45,029 nt of DNA from SKLM01 sp964450435 (GTDB lineage Bacteria; Chloroflexota; Anaerolineae; B4-G1). Below, in pieces: positions 17,537 through 26,326 of this stretch. The position numbers and the translations under genes are program-made. Position 1 is the first letter of the stretch, and each line of letters opens with the position of its first letter. The notes beneath the pieces are model-generated. The model ran no database searches. It worked only from the letters and a program-made list of their open reading frames with translations, and was not told the origin of the DNA. The DNA is taken from positions 1 through 45,029 of the forward strand of contig CAYVCX010000014.1 of NCBI GenBank assembly GCA_964450435.1, given 5' to 3'.

Positions 17537-19078
17537 TCACTCCACTGGAACGATCTTGTACACCCGGCCCGTTTCGGCGAGCGGTCCGGGCGTCCCAGAA
17601 GTCAGAGCGTAAAGCTCGTCCTCAGCGTCTTGACCGAGGGCGAGCAGGAACTCACCCAGGCGTCCGTCGTCTCTCGTCGCAATCCGCAACTCCTCGAAAG
17701 GCCATAGCGAATCCTCTTCGCCCGCCGGCCGTGCTGCGAACAGTCTCCCATCCCCCAGGCTGAAGCTCGTACTCCAGTCACCGAACACGAACCGCCGCTT
17801 AAATCCTGGAAGCGCCTCCCCCCGGTAGACGTACCCTCCCACTACCGCGCGCCCCAGTCCGCCAGGTAGATTCGCGTTCTCATACTCGATGATCGGATCG
17901 ATCAGTGGGTTGCCGTCAGGATCAGTGTCGGGGCACTCCTCTGGCGCGTCATTCGGCGTCGCCGGGCTGAAGCAATCCGTCCCTTCTCTAACATTCCATC
18001 CATAGTTGCCGCCCTGCGTGACGATGTTGACTTCCTCCCACAGATTCTGACCCACGTCGGCCACGAAAAGCTCCTGGTCGCCTCCGCTGTCGAAAGAGAA
18101 GCGATAGGGGTTGCGCAGGCCGTATGCCCAGATCTCGTCCAGGCCTTCGGTTCCCACAAACGGATTGTCCTCGGGGATGCCGTACGGATCGGCGCCATCC
18201 ACATCTATCCGCAGGATGCTTCCCAGAAGGGTCTCCGTCACGTTCTGCGCGTTGCCTCCCTCATTCGCCTCATACCAGTCGTCCACGTGCCCCGTCCCCA
18301 CGTCGTGAGCACCTCCCCCGTCGCCAAGCCCCGCGTAGAGATACCCGTCCAGCCCGAACGCGACCTTCCCTCCATTATGGTTCGACTGCGGTTGGTGCAC
18401 GCGCAGAACCACCTGTTCGGAGCCCGCATCCGCCGCGTTCTCCTCCTCCGAGATACTGAACCGAGACAAATGGCTGGTGTGATCCCAACCGCGGGGAGCC
18501 GCCGCATCCAGTGGGGCGCTGTAGTAGACGTAGAACAGCCCGTTCTCCTCGTAGTCCGGATGAAGAGCCATTCCCAGCAATCCCCGTTCGTCGTACCCGG
18601 GGCGTAGCCCCACCATCCGATCCCGGATGTCCAGGAACGGTCTGTCCAGAAGCTCGCCCTCCGCCGTCAGCACCCGAATTACCCCGACCTGATCCACCAC
18701 GAAAAGCCGCCCGCTCCCGTCGCCCGGGGGCACCAGCTCCACCGGCGCGTTCAATCCCTCGGCCACCAGCTCAAGCCCCACCGCCGGCTCGGGGGTCGCC
18801 GTCCTTGTTGGATCCGGTGTCGGCGTTGAAGCCGCATCCGGCACCTCGGTCTCCGGCTCGCCCGGAGTCGCCGTTGCCCGACTCGTCGGTGTTCGCGTCG
18901 GGGTTGCGGATGGCTGCTCCGTCGCCGTCGGCGCCACCTCTTCCGTCGGCCCCTCAACAGTCGCACAGGCCGCCAGAACCACCACCAGGATCATTCCCAG
19001 GGCGTAGAATGCCGCTCGCGGTGGATCGCCCGATCCAATCCGGGAATCCAGCCTCGGCTGTCTTCCGTCGGCTCTCAT
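17537..19078 (-). CDS. PQQ-type soluble aldose sugar dehydrogenase-like lipoprotein (YliI family)
   Basis: The product has about 513 residues from ATG 19078; the open frame extends further but with shadow-like sequence. It has a lipoprotein signal, a basic N-terminus then GMILVVVLAAC with the lipobox Cys, and a Thr/Pro-rich linker of about 60 residues typical of Chloroflexota surface proteins. A six-bladed propeller of the soluble glucose dehydrogenase/YliI family follows. It contains PGDGSGRLFVVDQVGVI, DERGLLGMALHPDYEENG, NHNGGKVAFGLDGYLY with the catalytic His, GLDEIWAYGLRNPYRFSF and FVADVGQNLWEEVNIV. It probably oxidises sugars outside the cell membrane; whether it really binds PQQ is unproven. 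The start is uncertain. Confidence 0.82.
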   Translation of the reverse strand: MRADGRQPRLDSRIGSGDPPRAAFYALGMILVVVLAACATVEGPTEEVAPTATEQPSATPTRTPTSRATATPGEPETEVPDAASTPTPDPTRTATPEPAVGLELVAEGLNAPVELVPPGDGSGRLFVVDQVGVIRVLTAEGELLDRPFLDIRDRMVGLRPGYDERGLLGMALHPDYEENGLFYVYYSAPLDAAAPRGWDHTSHLSRFSISEEENAADAGSEQVVLRVHQPQSNHNGGKVAFGLDGYLYAGLGDGGGAHDVGTGHVDDWYEANEGGNAQNVTETLLGSILRIDVDGADPYGIPEDNPFVGTEGLDEIWAYGLRNPYRFSFDSGGDQELFVADVGQNLWEEVNIVTQGGNYGWNVREGTDCFSPATPNDAPEECPDTDPDGNPLIDPIIEYENANLPGGLGRAVVGGYVYRGEALPGFKRRFVFGDWSTSFSLGDGRLFAARPAGEEDSLWPFEELRIATRDDGRLGEFLLALGQDAEDELYALTSGTPGPLAETGRVYKIVPVE

Positions 19079-19344
19079 CCATCTTCTTGAACCCACAGTT
19101 CTCAACAATCCCATATCGCGTCCACGTCCTCCGCCGACGCACACACCTGATGGTGGGTCCCTGCTGCCTGACCCTGGTTCGTGCGCGTCCCCCAGTCTCA
19201 CCCGCCTCGTGCCGCTCCACTCTCTAGCCCACGTCAACGCACGCTGGAGCACCGACCCTTCTATCCTCGCACAAAGCTCGCCCGTCCGCCCACGCGCGCG
19301 GTTGGGACTGTGATCGGCCTCAGTTGGAAGGAGCATGGTTTCGG

Positions 19345-20313
19345 TCAGGGAATGAGCAACAGCTTTCCCTGCGTCTCCCTGCCCTCGATGTACCGATGAG
19401 CATCAGACGCCTCGCCCAGCGGAAAGCGCTGATCGATGCGCACTGTGATCTGTCCGCCCTCAATCCACTCGAACAGACCGTCGGCTCGTTCCTCAAGTTC
19501 CTCCCGCGTTGCCACATAATGGCTCAAACTCGGCCGCGTCAGGTAGAGCGAACCCTTCTGATTCAGGATCTGAGGATCGATTGGCTCGACAGGGCCGCTC
19601 GCCTGTCCAAACAGCACCATCGTTCCCCTTCGTCTCACGCAGTTCAACCCCTTTCGAAACGTCGCCTTGCCTACCCCGTCGTAGACCACGTCGACACCCT
19701 CCCCCAGGGTGATCTGCTCCACCGCTTCCTCGAAGTCCGTCTCGGTGTATAGGATCATCTCGTCCGCCCCCAACTCCCCCGCCTGTTGGACCTTCTCCTC
19801 CGTCGACGCCGTCCCAATCACGTGGGCCCCGCGCAGCTTCGCCATCTGCACCAACAACGCGCCGACACCCCCAGCTGCAGCATGGATTAGCGCCACCTCG
19901 TGCTCTTCGAGCGGATACGTGCTGTGGCTCAGATAGTGGGCCGTCATGCCCTGCAGCATCACGGCTGCTGCCTGCTCCAGAGCCACGCCGTCCGGTACCG
20001 CCACCGCCTTCTCGGCCGCCACCACCGCGTACTCCGCGTAGGACCCTTTCTCCATCGCATAGGCCACGCGATCACCCCGCTCGAACCTCGACACCTCCAT
20101 GCCCACCGCAGCGACCTCTCCTGCAGCCTCCATTCCCGGCGTGAAGGGCAGCGCGCTCGGGTACTGCCCTGTCCGATGGTAGACGTCGATGAAGTTCACC
20201 CCCGCCGCCTCGATTTTGACCAGGACCTCGCCTGGTCCCGGCTCGGGCCGCGGTACCTCCGCCGTCCTCAGCACCTCCGGCGCCCCAAACTCCGTCACGC
20301 GAATCGCTTTCAT
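19345..20313 (-). CDS. NADPH:quinone oxidoreductase (QOR family, zinc-independent MDR)
   Basis: The product has 322 residues from ATG 20313, which has AGGAG 7 bases upstream; a longer start is possible but weaker. It begins MKAIRVTEFGAPEVL and has VNFIDVYHRTGQYP, the NADP-binding IHAAAGGVGALLVQMAKL, and GVDVVYDGVGKATFRKGL, all typical of quinone oxidoreductase 1. The zinc ligands of alcohol dehydrogenases are absent. It reduces quinones by one electron in characterised relatives. It is followed by the sugar dehydrogenase lipoprotein and preceded by a methyltransferase on the same strand. A second, more distant paralogue is encoded at 24389-25333. Confidence 0.9.
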   Translation of the reverse strand: MKAIRVTEFGAPEVLRTAEVPRPEPGPGEVLVKIEAAGVNFIDVYHRTGQYPSALPFTPGMEAAGEVAAVGMEVSRFERGDRVAYAMEKGSYAEYAVVAAEKAVAVPDGVALEQAAAVMLQGMTAHYLSHSTYPLEEHEVALIHAAAGGVGALLVQMAKLRGAHVIGTASTEEKVQQAGELGADEMILYTETDFEEAVEQITLGEGVDVVYDGVGKATFRKGLNCVRRRGTMVLFGQASGPVEPIDPQILNQKGSLYLTRPSLSHYVATREELEERADGLFEWIEGGQITVRIDQRFPLGEASDAHRYIEGRETQGKLLLIP

Positions 20314-20361
20314 CTGATCGCTCCTATTTCTCACCGATAAAGCTCAACTCATCACACCAAC

Positions 20362-21126
20362 TCAGGATGCAGCTGCCCCGGCGGACCCGCCGAGCTCTGC
20401 TGGCTCATACTCCCCGCTTCTGTGCCACCGCTGCTCTCCACTCCTCGGTTTGCCCAACACCACGTCCACTGGCAGCCCCCACATCGACCGCCTCTCCACC
20501 TCCGCCACTTTGAAGCCGGCGCCCTCCATCACCTGCTCCACCGGAATCGGCCGGCAGTCCACGTACTGAGGCAATTTTCTGTGCACCCACTCGTACAAGC
20601 GCACCGGCACACTCCTCTCATCTCGCTTGGCCAGGCTGACCACGCACAGCCGCCCCGTGTTCCTCAGAATCCGCTCGCACTCCCCCAGTACCAGCGGGAT
20701 GCGCGGCGTGTCGAATAACTCCAGCGTGAAGCTCATGAACACCCCATCCACCATCCCATCCCGCAGCGGCAGTTGGGCACCGTCCCCACACGCCAGCTCT
20801 ATCCTGTCCTCCAGACCTGCGTTCTCCACCCTGCCCTGAGCCACACGCGCCATACCCTCCGAGATGTCCACGCCGTAGACCAGCCCAGACCCCTCGACCA
20901 TCTGCCCTAGCGAAACCAGGGCGTGCCCTGTGCCGAACCCGATCTCCAGAATCCGCTCCCCCGCCCGCGCGTTCAACCTCCGCAGGCCAGCGTCGATGTG
21001 CTCCTCTTCACTGCCGCCAGCCAGCAAGTCATACCAACGGCTCATCCGGTCATAAGCGCCTCGAGCTTCCTCCGGCGACCGCCACACTCGCGTCATCGAT
21101 GGATAGCTGTTCGACGGGTCGCCCAT
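20362..21126 (-). CDS. Class I SAM-dependent methyltransferase (UbiE/Methyltransf_11 type)
   Basis: The product has 254 residues. SAM-binding motif I is ILEIGFGTGHALVSLG (about 59-74), motif II GLVYGVDISEGMARVAQ, motif III IELACGDGAQLPLRDGMVDG, and the post-motif strand YLL-type VFMSFTLELFD. An N-terminal segment RGAYDRMSRWYDLLAG is typical of UbiE-like menaquinone/ubiquinone methyltransferases and their relatives. The substrate is unknown. A quinone oxidoreductase directly downstream makes a quinone-related role conceivable but unproven. It starts 54 bases after the redoxin gene ends. Confidence 0.85.
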   Translation of the reverse strand: MGDPSNSYPSMTRVWRSPEEARGAYDRMSRWYDLLAGGSEEEHIDAGLRRLNARAGERILEIGFGTGHALVSLGQMVEGSGLVYGVDISEGMARVAQGRVENAGLEDRIELACGDGAQLPLRDGMVDGVFMSFTLELFDTPRIPLVLGECERILRNTGRLCVVSLAKRDERSVPVRLYEWVHRKLPQYVDCRPIPVEQVMEGAGFKVAEVERRSMWGLPVDVVLGKPRSGEQRWHRSGEYEPAELGGSAGAAAS

Positions 21127-21180
21127 GCGACGCCCCCTGTCCTTCTCTCTTCCAATCTACTCCTCGGTCGTTCCGCAGCC

Positions 21181-21750
21181 CTACTCCCCTTGGTAGACCC
21201 AATTCTCGCGCTTCTCCATCAGCGCCCGCCAATCCATCCGTATCTCCTCCGCCGTCGGCCGGCCCAGGTACCACCAGCCATTGTAGACCTTGTAAATCGT
21301 CCGATCACGGTCCAGGATGAACGTATACGGAATGTAGATGTCCCCGTGCTTCGGGTCCGTTGTATCCACCATCTCCAGGTCGTAAAGCAGTTCCCGCTCC
21401 GCATCGGAGAGAAACGTCCATTCTGCACCAAGCGCATCTCGTTGATCTGCCGTCGTGTCTTGATCGTCCACGCTAACCGCGATCAGGTGACAGTAATTCA
21501 CCGGCAGCTCCGGCTGCAGATCCTCCACGTAGTTCGTCAACTGACGACGACCCTTTGGTCAGAAATGCCCCCGATCGAAAATCAGCGCGCCTGGAAACCC
21601 TCGCAGCAGGTGTGCCAGCCGTTGTTGTGTGCCCGTGTGATCGGGCAACTCGAAGTCTGGAAACCGGTCTCCTACTCTCAAATCGTCTCGCATCGGCAGG
21701 CCCATGTGGACTCCCCCTTGCTCATTGTGCCTAATGTTCGCCTCTTCCAT
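21181..21750 (-). CDS. Candidate selenocysteine-containing redoxin (AhpC/TSA-like) with in-frame TGA
   Basis: Reading through the TGA at 21559-21561 gives one 189-residue thioredoxin-fold protein with no other interruption. The N-terminal part is RVGDRFPDFELPDHTG and GFPGALIFDRGHF; the TGA then takes the place of residue 64, followed by PKGRRQLTNYVEDLQPELPV and NYCHLIAVSVDD, ALGAEWTFLSD and YTFILDRDRTIYKVYNGWW. In cysteine-containing relatives the stretch reads F-C-P-R-D-R-Q-Q, so TGA replaces exactly the catalytic Cys. A SECIS-like hairpin follows (21529-21551). I infer a selenoprotein that reduces peroxides or similar oxidants. A nonsense mutation or base error is the alternative. Starts at 21750 (AGGAG, 10 bases) and 21705 (AAGGGGGA) are both possible. 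Confidence 0.72.
21529..21551 (-). promoter_or_regulatory. Bacterial SECIS-like hairpin downstream of the in-frame TGA
   Basis: In the mRNA the stem CGUC / GACG closes an apical loop AGUU, with U-A next below. A bulged A and a C-U mismatch are then followed by further pairs G-C, U-A and G-C. The loop begins 17 bases after the UGA, and G is its second nucleotide. Bacterial SECIS elements have a G in the first two loop positions and lie about 16-37 bases after the UGA, so this fits. The stem is short, so the support is structural only. Confidence 0.55.
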
Positions 21751-21922
21751 CGTTGTCGATCTCCTGCCTGCTTCTGGCGTGATCTCCTCCGCTGGCTGTT
21801 CCCTACCTGCTGATCAGGTGCGGACCACTCTGGTCCTCCACCTCCCAAGCCGGGTTTGCCTGGTGTGCGCGTATACCATCCCACTCCGGTCGATCCTCAC
21901 CCTGCCCGCTCGCGGCGCCCCA

Positions 21923-23545
21923 TCACGGCCGCACGTTCACCAGCGTCCCGACGTCCGCGAAGTCATATACCCAGGCCGCTTCCTCCCTGGGTAGGTTCAC
22001 GCAGCCAGCGCTCATCCGCTGCCCGAAGTTGCTGTGCCAATACGTTCCGTGCAGACCATACCCGCGGTAGAAGTACATCACGTAGGGCACGTCCTCCAGG
22101 TAGTAGTCCGGCCCCGACATATCGTCGTAGCGCAACTTGATCCAGATCCGAAACTGCCCCGGCGGCGTCGGCGTCTGGGGCAAACCCGTCGAGACCAGCG
22201 CGGTCCGCACCACCTCGCCCCTCTCGTATGCTCTCAACCGCTGTTCCGACAGGCTCACATCGATCCACCGCTCCTCGTCGATCGCCTCCGGCGGCGCCGC
22301 TGTCGGAATCACCGCCGGGCTCGCGGGCACCGGCGTCGGAATCGAGTCCACCTGCGGGATGTCGTCGACACCCGTCGCCAGCACCACTCCGCCGTGGACC
22401 CAGGCTGGGCTTCCTTCGTACCCGACCTGCCACCACCCCTCGTACCGTCCGGTGATCTCCACCCGTTCGCCCCCCTCCAGGAAGCCTTTGACGGAGTACC
22501 GCAACCCGGGCCCGCTGCGCACGTTCGCCCCCTGCGTCTGCGCTTCCGCTGTCGGTCGAGTTGGTTCCGGCGTCTGCGGTTCCCCCGTCCCGACCACCGG
22601 CGTTGGGGTCTCGGGATCCGGGTCCGGCGTCCGGTCCGGCGCCACAACGGGGACCCCCTCGGTGTTCGATGTCCTGACCACCTCGTCGTAGACCCAGGCC
22701 GGGCTCCCTTCGTACACGATCTGCCACCAATTCACGTACCGCCCCGTGATGTTCACCCGCTCACCCGCCGCCAGGACTCCTTCCACGCCGTAGTTCGGGC
22801 CCGGCCCGCTCCGCGCGATTGCACCGCCGGTTACCGCCTCCGCCACGGCTGGAGCCGGCGTCGGATTTGCAGCCGTAGGGCTTGCTAGCGGCTCCGGGGT
22901 TGCCGGCAGTTGCGTGGGGATCGCCGTGGCCTGAGCGAGATCCGCGCTAACCTCGAAAGTCTCCAGTGATTCAATCAACCGGTCTGCATCCTGCTGGATG
23001 GCTTCCGGGATGTCCGCCGTCTCGTAGTCGGCGCCGAAGTCCTCAACGTAGAACAGGAATCGCAAGTCGTCGACGGCGATCTCCTCGCTTCCCTCGTACA
23101 TCACCGCCGTTATCCTTCCCTCACACTCCAGAACGGCCCTCTCCACCTTCTCTCCAGCGCACGTCACCGTTCCCGCATCCACCAGTTCACCTTCGGGAAG
23201 CTGCTCCCTGCAGCAGATGTTCGGATCCTCTGTCACGTGCCGGAACCCCACTACGAGAGTCACCGTCCCCTGGCTGAGGCTCACAAAGTTCCGTCCCTCC
23301 ATCACATCCCATCCCGACGGGTGCCGGAACGAAAACCCGTACTCCTCATTGACGTAAGTCACTGGATTCGCCGGCTTCGCCGTGGCCGTGCCCGGCGGGG
23401 TTGCCGGCGTGCCGGTTGGTGTCCCGCTCAGGGTCGCCTCCACAACCTCGCGAGCCTCCGGGGCACAGGCCACTGGGCCCGCAGCAACGATGACCGTGCT
23501 CAGGACAACCAACCAAGTACGTAAGAAAGACCTTCTATCCGCCAC
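21923..23545 (-). CDS. L,D-transpeptidase (YkuD) lipoprotein with two bacterial SH3 domains
   Basis: The product has 540 residues. An N-terminal signal with a lipobox-like Cys (residues 10-27, ending VACAPEAR) is followed by a Thr/Pro linker. A first region contains YVNEEYGFSFRHPSGWDV. Two SH3b repeats are separated by Pro-rich linkers: GGAIARSGPGPNYGVEGVL... and GANVRSGPGLRYSVKGFL..., each with a W-W-Q-V/I pattern. The C-terminal YkuD domain is complete, with WIDVSLSEQRLRAYERGE, LHGTYWHSNFGQRMSAGCVN and the catalytic His and Cys. It would cross-link peptidoglycan or attach proteins to it at the cell surface. It lies upstream of the redoxin on the same strand. Confidence 0.93.
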   Translation of the reverse strand: MADRRSFLRTWLVVLSTVIVAAGPVACAPEAREVVEATLSGTPTGTPATPPGTATAKPANPVTYVNEEYGFSFRHPSGWDVMEGRNFVSLSQGTVTLVVGFRHVTEDPNICCREQLPEGELVDAGTVTCAGEKVERAVLECEGRITAVMYEGSEEIAVDDLRFLFYVEDFGADYETADIPEAIQQDADRLIESLETFEVSADLAQATAIPTQLPATPEPLASPTAANPTPAPAVAEAVTGGAIARSGPGPNYGVEGVLAAGERVNITGRYVNWWQIVYEGSPAWVYDEVVRTSNTEGVPVVAPDRTPDPDPETPTPVVGTGEPQTPEPTRPTAEAQTQGANVRSGPGLRYSVKGFLEGGERVEITGRYEGWWQVGYEGSPAWVHGGVVLATGVDDIPQVDSIPTPVPASPAVIPTAAPPEAIDEERWIDVSLSEQRLRAYERGEVVRTALVSTGLPQTPTPPGQFRIWIKLRYDDMSGPDYYLEDVPYVMYFYRGYGLHGTYWHSNFGQRMSAGCVNLPREEAAWVYDFADVGTLVNVRP

Positions 23546-23732
23546 CTCTGGCCCTCTCCTTTCAGGCGTAGCCTGTCACCCAGCGGTCAGGTTGGGCGCC
23601 TTCCGCATAGGACAAGCGGTCTTCTGGTGGCAGAGGTTCATCCCCCCAGGTTGGACTCAGGGCCGGGAGGGCGAGGCCCAGGCTCAACAAACAGTCCACT
23701 GCTCGCCCTTCCCTGTCCCCTGCCCTACCGGT

Positions 23733-24311
23733 TCATTGCGGTACGTAGTCCATGAAGCTCTCGATGTGACCCCAATACGCGTTGTACCCGGTCAGGGCCC
23801 AGATCGCTGCAGCGCCCAATAGGATCAGCGCGCCGATCATCCGCAGCGTCTTGCTTGTTTCCAGGCTTACCAGTGGGTCCAACAGACAGCATAGCCACGT
23901 CATGACCCCGCCGAGGCCGGACAGAATGAAACCCAACCCGGATACCACGGGGCTCCTCGTCAGCCCCATGTCCATTATCCGCGCCCCCAGCACCAACGCG
24001 GTCAGCCCGGCGAAGAAGGCATAAATGGATACCGTGTGCATCGTCCATCCGTTCCACAGCACCAACGCCGCTCCGAGGAACAGAGTCCCAAACAGCACAG
24101 TCGGCTCCCCAAACAGGATGTTGTGACTCCCGGGGAGAGGCCAATTCAAGCTCATATGCAGCCCTGTCGTCACCGCGATAAACCCCGTGATGGCGAAGCC
24201 CGCCACCCACGGCTTCTTGTCCTCGGCAACGATTCCCTTGAACACGTAATGGGCCAACACGACCAGCCCGGCCGTCATATTAATCAGCATCAGCGTCAGA
24301 TAGTCGATCAT
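23733..24311 (-). CDS. DUF981 family integral membrane protein
   Basis: The product has 192 residues from ATG 24311, chosen for the GGAGG 7 bases upstream. Six hydrophobic segments can be seen: LTLMLINMTAGLVVLAHYVF, VAGFAITGFIAVTTGLHMSL, the segment around TVLFGTLFLGAALVLWNG, VSIYAFFAGLTALVLGARI, SGLGFILSGLGGVMTWLCCL, and IGALILLGAAAIWALTGY. The conserved NWPLPGSHNILFGEPTVLFG loop is diagnostic of DUF981. The function is unknown. It stands between the L,D-transpeptidase and the second quinone oxidoreductase; nothing in the context points to a role. Confidence 0.82.
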   Translation of the reverse strand: MIDYLTLMLINMTAGLVVLAHYVFKGIVAEDKKPWVAGFAITGFIAVTTGLHMSLNWPLPGSHNILFGEPTVLFGTLFLGAALVLWNGWTMHTVSIYAFFAGLTALVLGARIMDMGLTRSPVVSGLGFILSGLGGVMTWLCCLLDPLVSLETSKTLRMIGALILLGAAAIWALTGYNAYWGHIESFMDYVPQ

Positions 24312-24388
24312 TGTCTGCCTCCTTGGCACTAGTTGGCGACTTCGATTTCTTTGTCCGTCCAAATCGGCTTACCCAACTGACCTTTTCC

Positions 24389-25333
24389 TTACTCAACCAC
24401 CTTCAACACGATCTTCCCTTGCACACCTCCCTCTTCAAGTCGCCGATGCGCTGCCCCGACCTCATCCAGAGCCATCACCGAGTCGATCACCGGCCTGAGC
24501 TGGCCCCGCTCGACGAGCGCGTGCAGAGCCAGCAGCTTGTACCGTGCCCGCTGCAGGAACATCTTCTGCACCAGCAGATTCTTCACCCCCGCCCGTCTCA
24601 GATCCAGCGACGTGCTGACAATCCCCACCAGCATGCCGAAGTCCCTCGTTACCTCGGTGCTCCGCTCCAGCACGTCACCGCCCACCGTGTCCAGCACCAG
24701 ATCCGCCCCAGCGGGGGCTACCTTGCCCACCACCTCCACGAAGTCCTCCGACCTGTAGTCGATGGTCACCTCGGCGCCCAACTCTCTCGCTAACTCTATC
24801 ATATAGTCGCTGCAGACCGCCAGTACCCGGGCCCCCGACGCCTTCGCGATCTGCACCGCCAACGACCCCACGCCGCCCACTCCGTGGATCAGCACCGTTT
24901 CTCCGATCTGCAATCCCCCGCCGACGATCAGGGCGTCCCACGCGATCCCTCCAGCCAGCGGAATGCTCGCCGCCTCAACGTGCGACAGGCTCGGAGGCTT
25001 CGCTGCCACGATCGATGCGTCGGCCACGTGGTACTCCGCGTAGCTCCCCTGCCCGACGAAGATCTCCGGTGTGTAAAACACCTCGTCTCCCGGCGAGAAC
25101 TCCTCGACCGCGTCGCCCACAGCCTCCACCACTCCGGAGACGTCGTAGCCGACCACCGCCGGCGGCTCGACGCCAGCCCAGGCCCCGGCCCGGCGGATCT
25201 TATAGTCGACCGGGTTCACCGACGTCGCGTGCACCTTCACCAGCACCTGGGTCGCTCCCGGAACCGGTTCGGGAACGTTCCGCTCTTCGAATACCTCCGG
25301 CCCTCCGAACTCCGTGATCACCATCGCCCTCAT
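24389..25333 (-). CDS. Zinc-independent quinone oxidoreductase / MDR family alcohol dehydrogenase-like protein
   Basis: The product has 314 residues from ATG 25333, which follows GGGGGAGG by about 9 bases. It shows FGGPEVFEERNVPEPVPGAT, TSVNPVDYKIRRAG, VGYDVSGVVEAVGDAV, the Rossmann loop IHGVGGVGSLAVQIAKASGA, and ADLVLDTVGGDVLERS. The zinc ligands are absent. It is related to but clearly distinct from the quinone oxidoreductase at 19345-20313, so this is not a recent tandem duplication. The substrate is unknown. Confidence 0.88.
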   Translation of the reverse strand: MRAMVITEFGGPEVFEERNVPEPVPGATQVLVKVHATSVNPVDYKIRRAGAWAGVEPPAVVGYDVSGVVEAVGDAVEEFSPGDEVFYTPEIFVGQGSYAEYHVADASIVAAKPPSLSHVEAASIPLAGGIAWDALIVGGGLQIGETVLIHGVGGVGSLAVQIAKASGARVLAVCSDYMIELARELGAEVTIDYRSEDFVEVVGKVAPAGADLVLDTVGGDVLERSTEVTRDFGMLVGIVSTSLDLRRAGVKNLLVQKMFLQRARYKLLALHALVERGQLRPVIDSVMALDEVGAAHRRLEEGGVQGKIVLKVVE

Positions 25334-25442
25334 CGCCCGAACCTCCCCCTGGAACCTATAGGCCGCACCCGGCCGTGCTCTTGCCACAGTCCGACCGCTA
25401 CATCACAGCCTCAAGCCCACCTGATCGACGCGGACCTCCCGT

Positions 25443-25490
25443 TCTGCAATGCGCAATCTGCAATTCGCAGTCTGCAATCTGCACCTGCAG
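25443..25490. repeat. Degenerate heptanucleotide tandem repeat (consensus TCTGCAA)
   Basis: Seven-base units can be read in register: TCTGCAA, TGCGCAA, TCTGCAA, TTCGCAG, TCTGCAA, TCTGCAC, then a partial CTGCAG. The array lies in the 167-base gap between the isochorismatase and the second quinone oxidoreductase. A similar seven-base-periodic array with related units occurs at 35034-35096. Confidence 0.7.
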
Positions 25491-25500
25491 CCCCGCTCTT

Positions 25501-26124
25501 CTACACGAACTTCACGTCCTCCGTCCTGCGCACCACGTCTCCCGGGTACAGCCACGACACCAGCCGCAGCGCCATCGCCTGCCCGAAGTCCGTCAGCGCC
25601 CCCACGCCATCCGCCGGCATCACCAGCCGGAAGAACCGCAGCCCCGCCGACGCAGCCGTGTGCAGCACGCAGATGTTTGACACCGTTCCTACGATCACCA
25701 CCGTATCCACATCCCAGACACGGGCCAGATAGTGCTCCAGCTCGGTGCCGTAGAACCCATCATAGCGTGTCTTCTGGCACACCAGTTCACTTGGCTCCGG
25801 CTTCAGTTCGTCCACGATCTCCCAGCCCCACGTCCCCATCTTCACGTGCTCGGGCCAGTTGTTCCATTCGGGGTCGCCCTCTCGGTGCGTGTCCTGCGTA
25901 TAGGCAATGCGCACTCCACTCTCGCGCGCTCTCGTCAGCAGCCGCTGAATCCCCGGCAGCGTCTCCTTGGCAGCCGGCACGTATAGAGCTCCGTCCGGAT
26001 GCGCGAAGTCGTTCTGCATGTCGACGATCACCAGCGCCGTTTTCTCCGCCGCTAGCTCCACCCTCTCCTCAAAGGGAATTTCCGGAACCTCCACTGTCTC
26101 GCCTGGAATGAACGTCACCCCCAT
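25501..26124 (-). CDS. Isochorismatase-family cysteine hydrolase
   Basis: The product has 207 residues. The catalytic triad of the cysteine hydrolase family is intact: Asp in ALVIVDMQNDFAHPDG, Lys in ELVCQKTRYDGFYGTELE and Cys in VGTVSNICVLHTAASAGL. The fold matches nicotinamidase/isochorismatase-like amidases, but the N-terminal extension and lack of metal-binding residues close to the Lys argue against a classical nicotinamidase. The substrate is unknown. It starts about 200 bases downstream of the GAPDH stop, on the same strand. Confidence 0.9.
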   Translation of the reverse strand: MGVTFIPGETVEVPEIPFEERVELAAEKTALVIVDMQNDFAHPDGALYVPAAKETLPGIQRLLTRARESGVRIAYTQDTHREGDPEWNNWPEHVKMGTWGWEIVDELKPEPSELVCQKTRYDGFYGTELEHYLARVWDVDTVVIVGTVSNICVLHTAASAGLRFFRLVMPADGVGALTDFGQAMALRLVSWLYPGDVVRRTEDVKFV

Positions 26125-26326
26125 CTTCTCACCTCCTGTCTCTTCTCGCCCTCAAACTGTGGCTGGCTTCGACGCCGCTTTCGGGTACTGCGCTTGCTCC
26201 CTCATGCACGTGCCAACCCTCCATCGCGTGTCCTGGAGTTGGAGCTGATCGGGGGACCAGCCCCAACCACCGTCGGCTCATCAGCTCACCGGGCCGTCCC
26301 GCCTGCCACACGGCCTGGCCTCAGGC

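Noticed and set aside
21181..21750. Two separate small genes or a frameshifted redoxin
   Set aside because: Both halves are in the same frame and join seamlessly at the TGA; no indel is needed.
25443..25490. Insertion-sequence end or attachment site
   Set aside because: No transposase or integrase nearby and the array is a tandem repeat, not a terminal inverted repeat.
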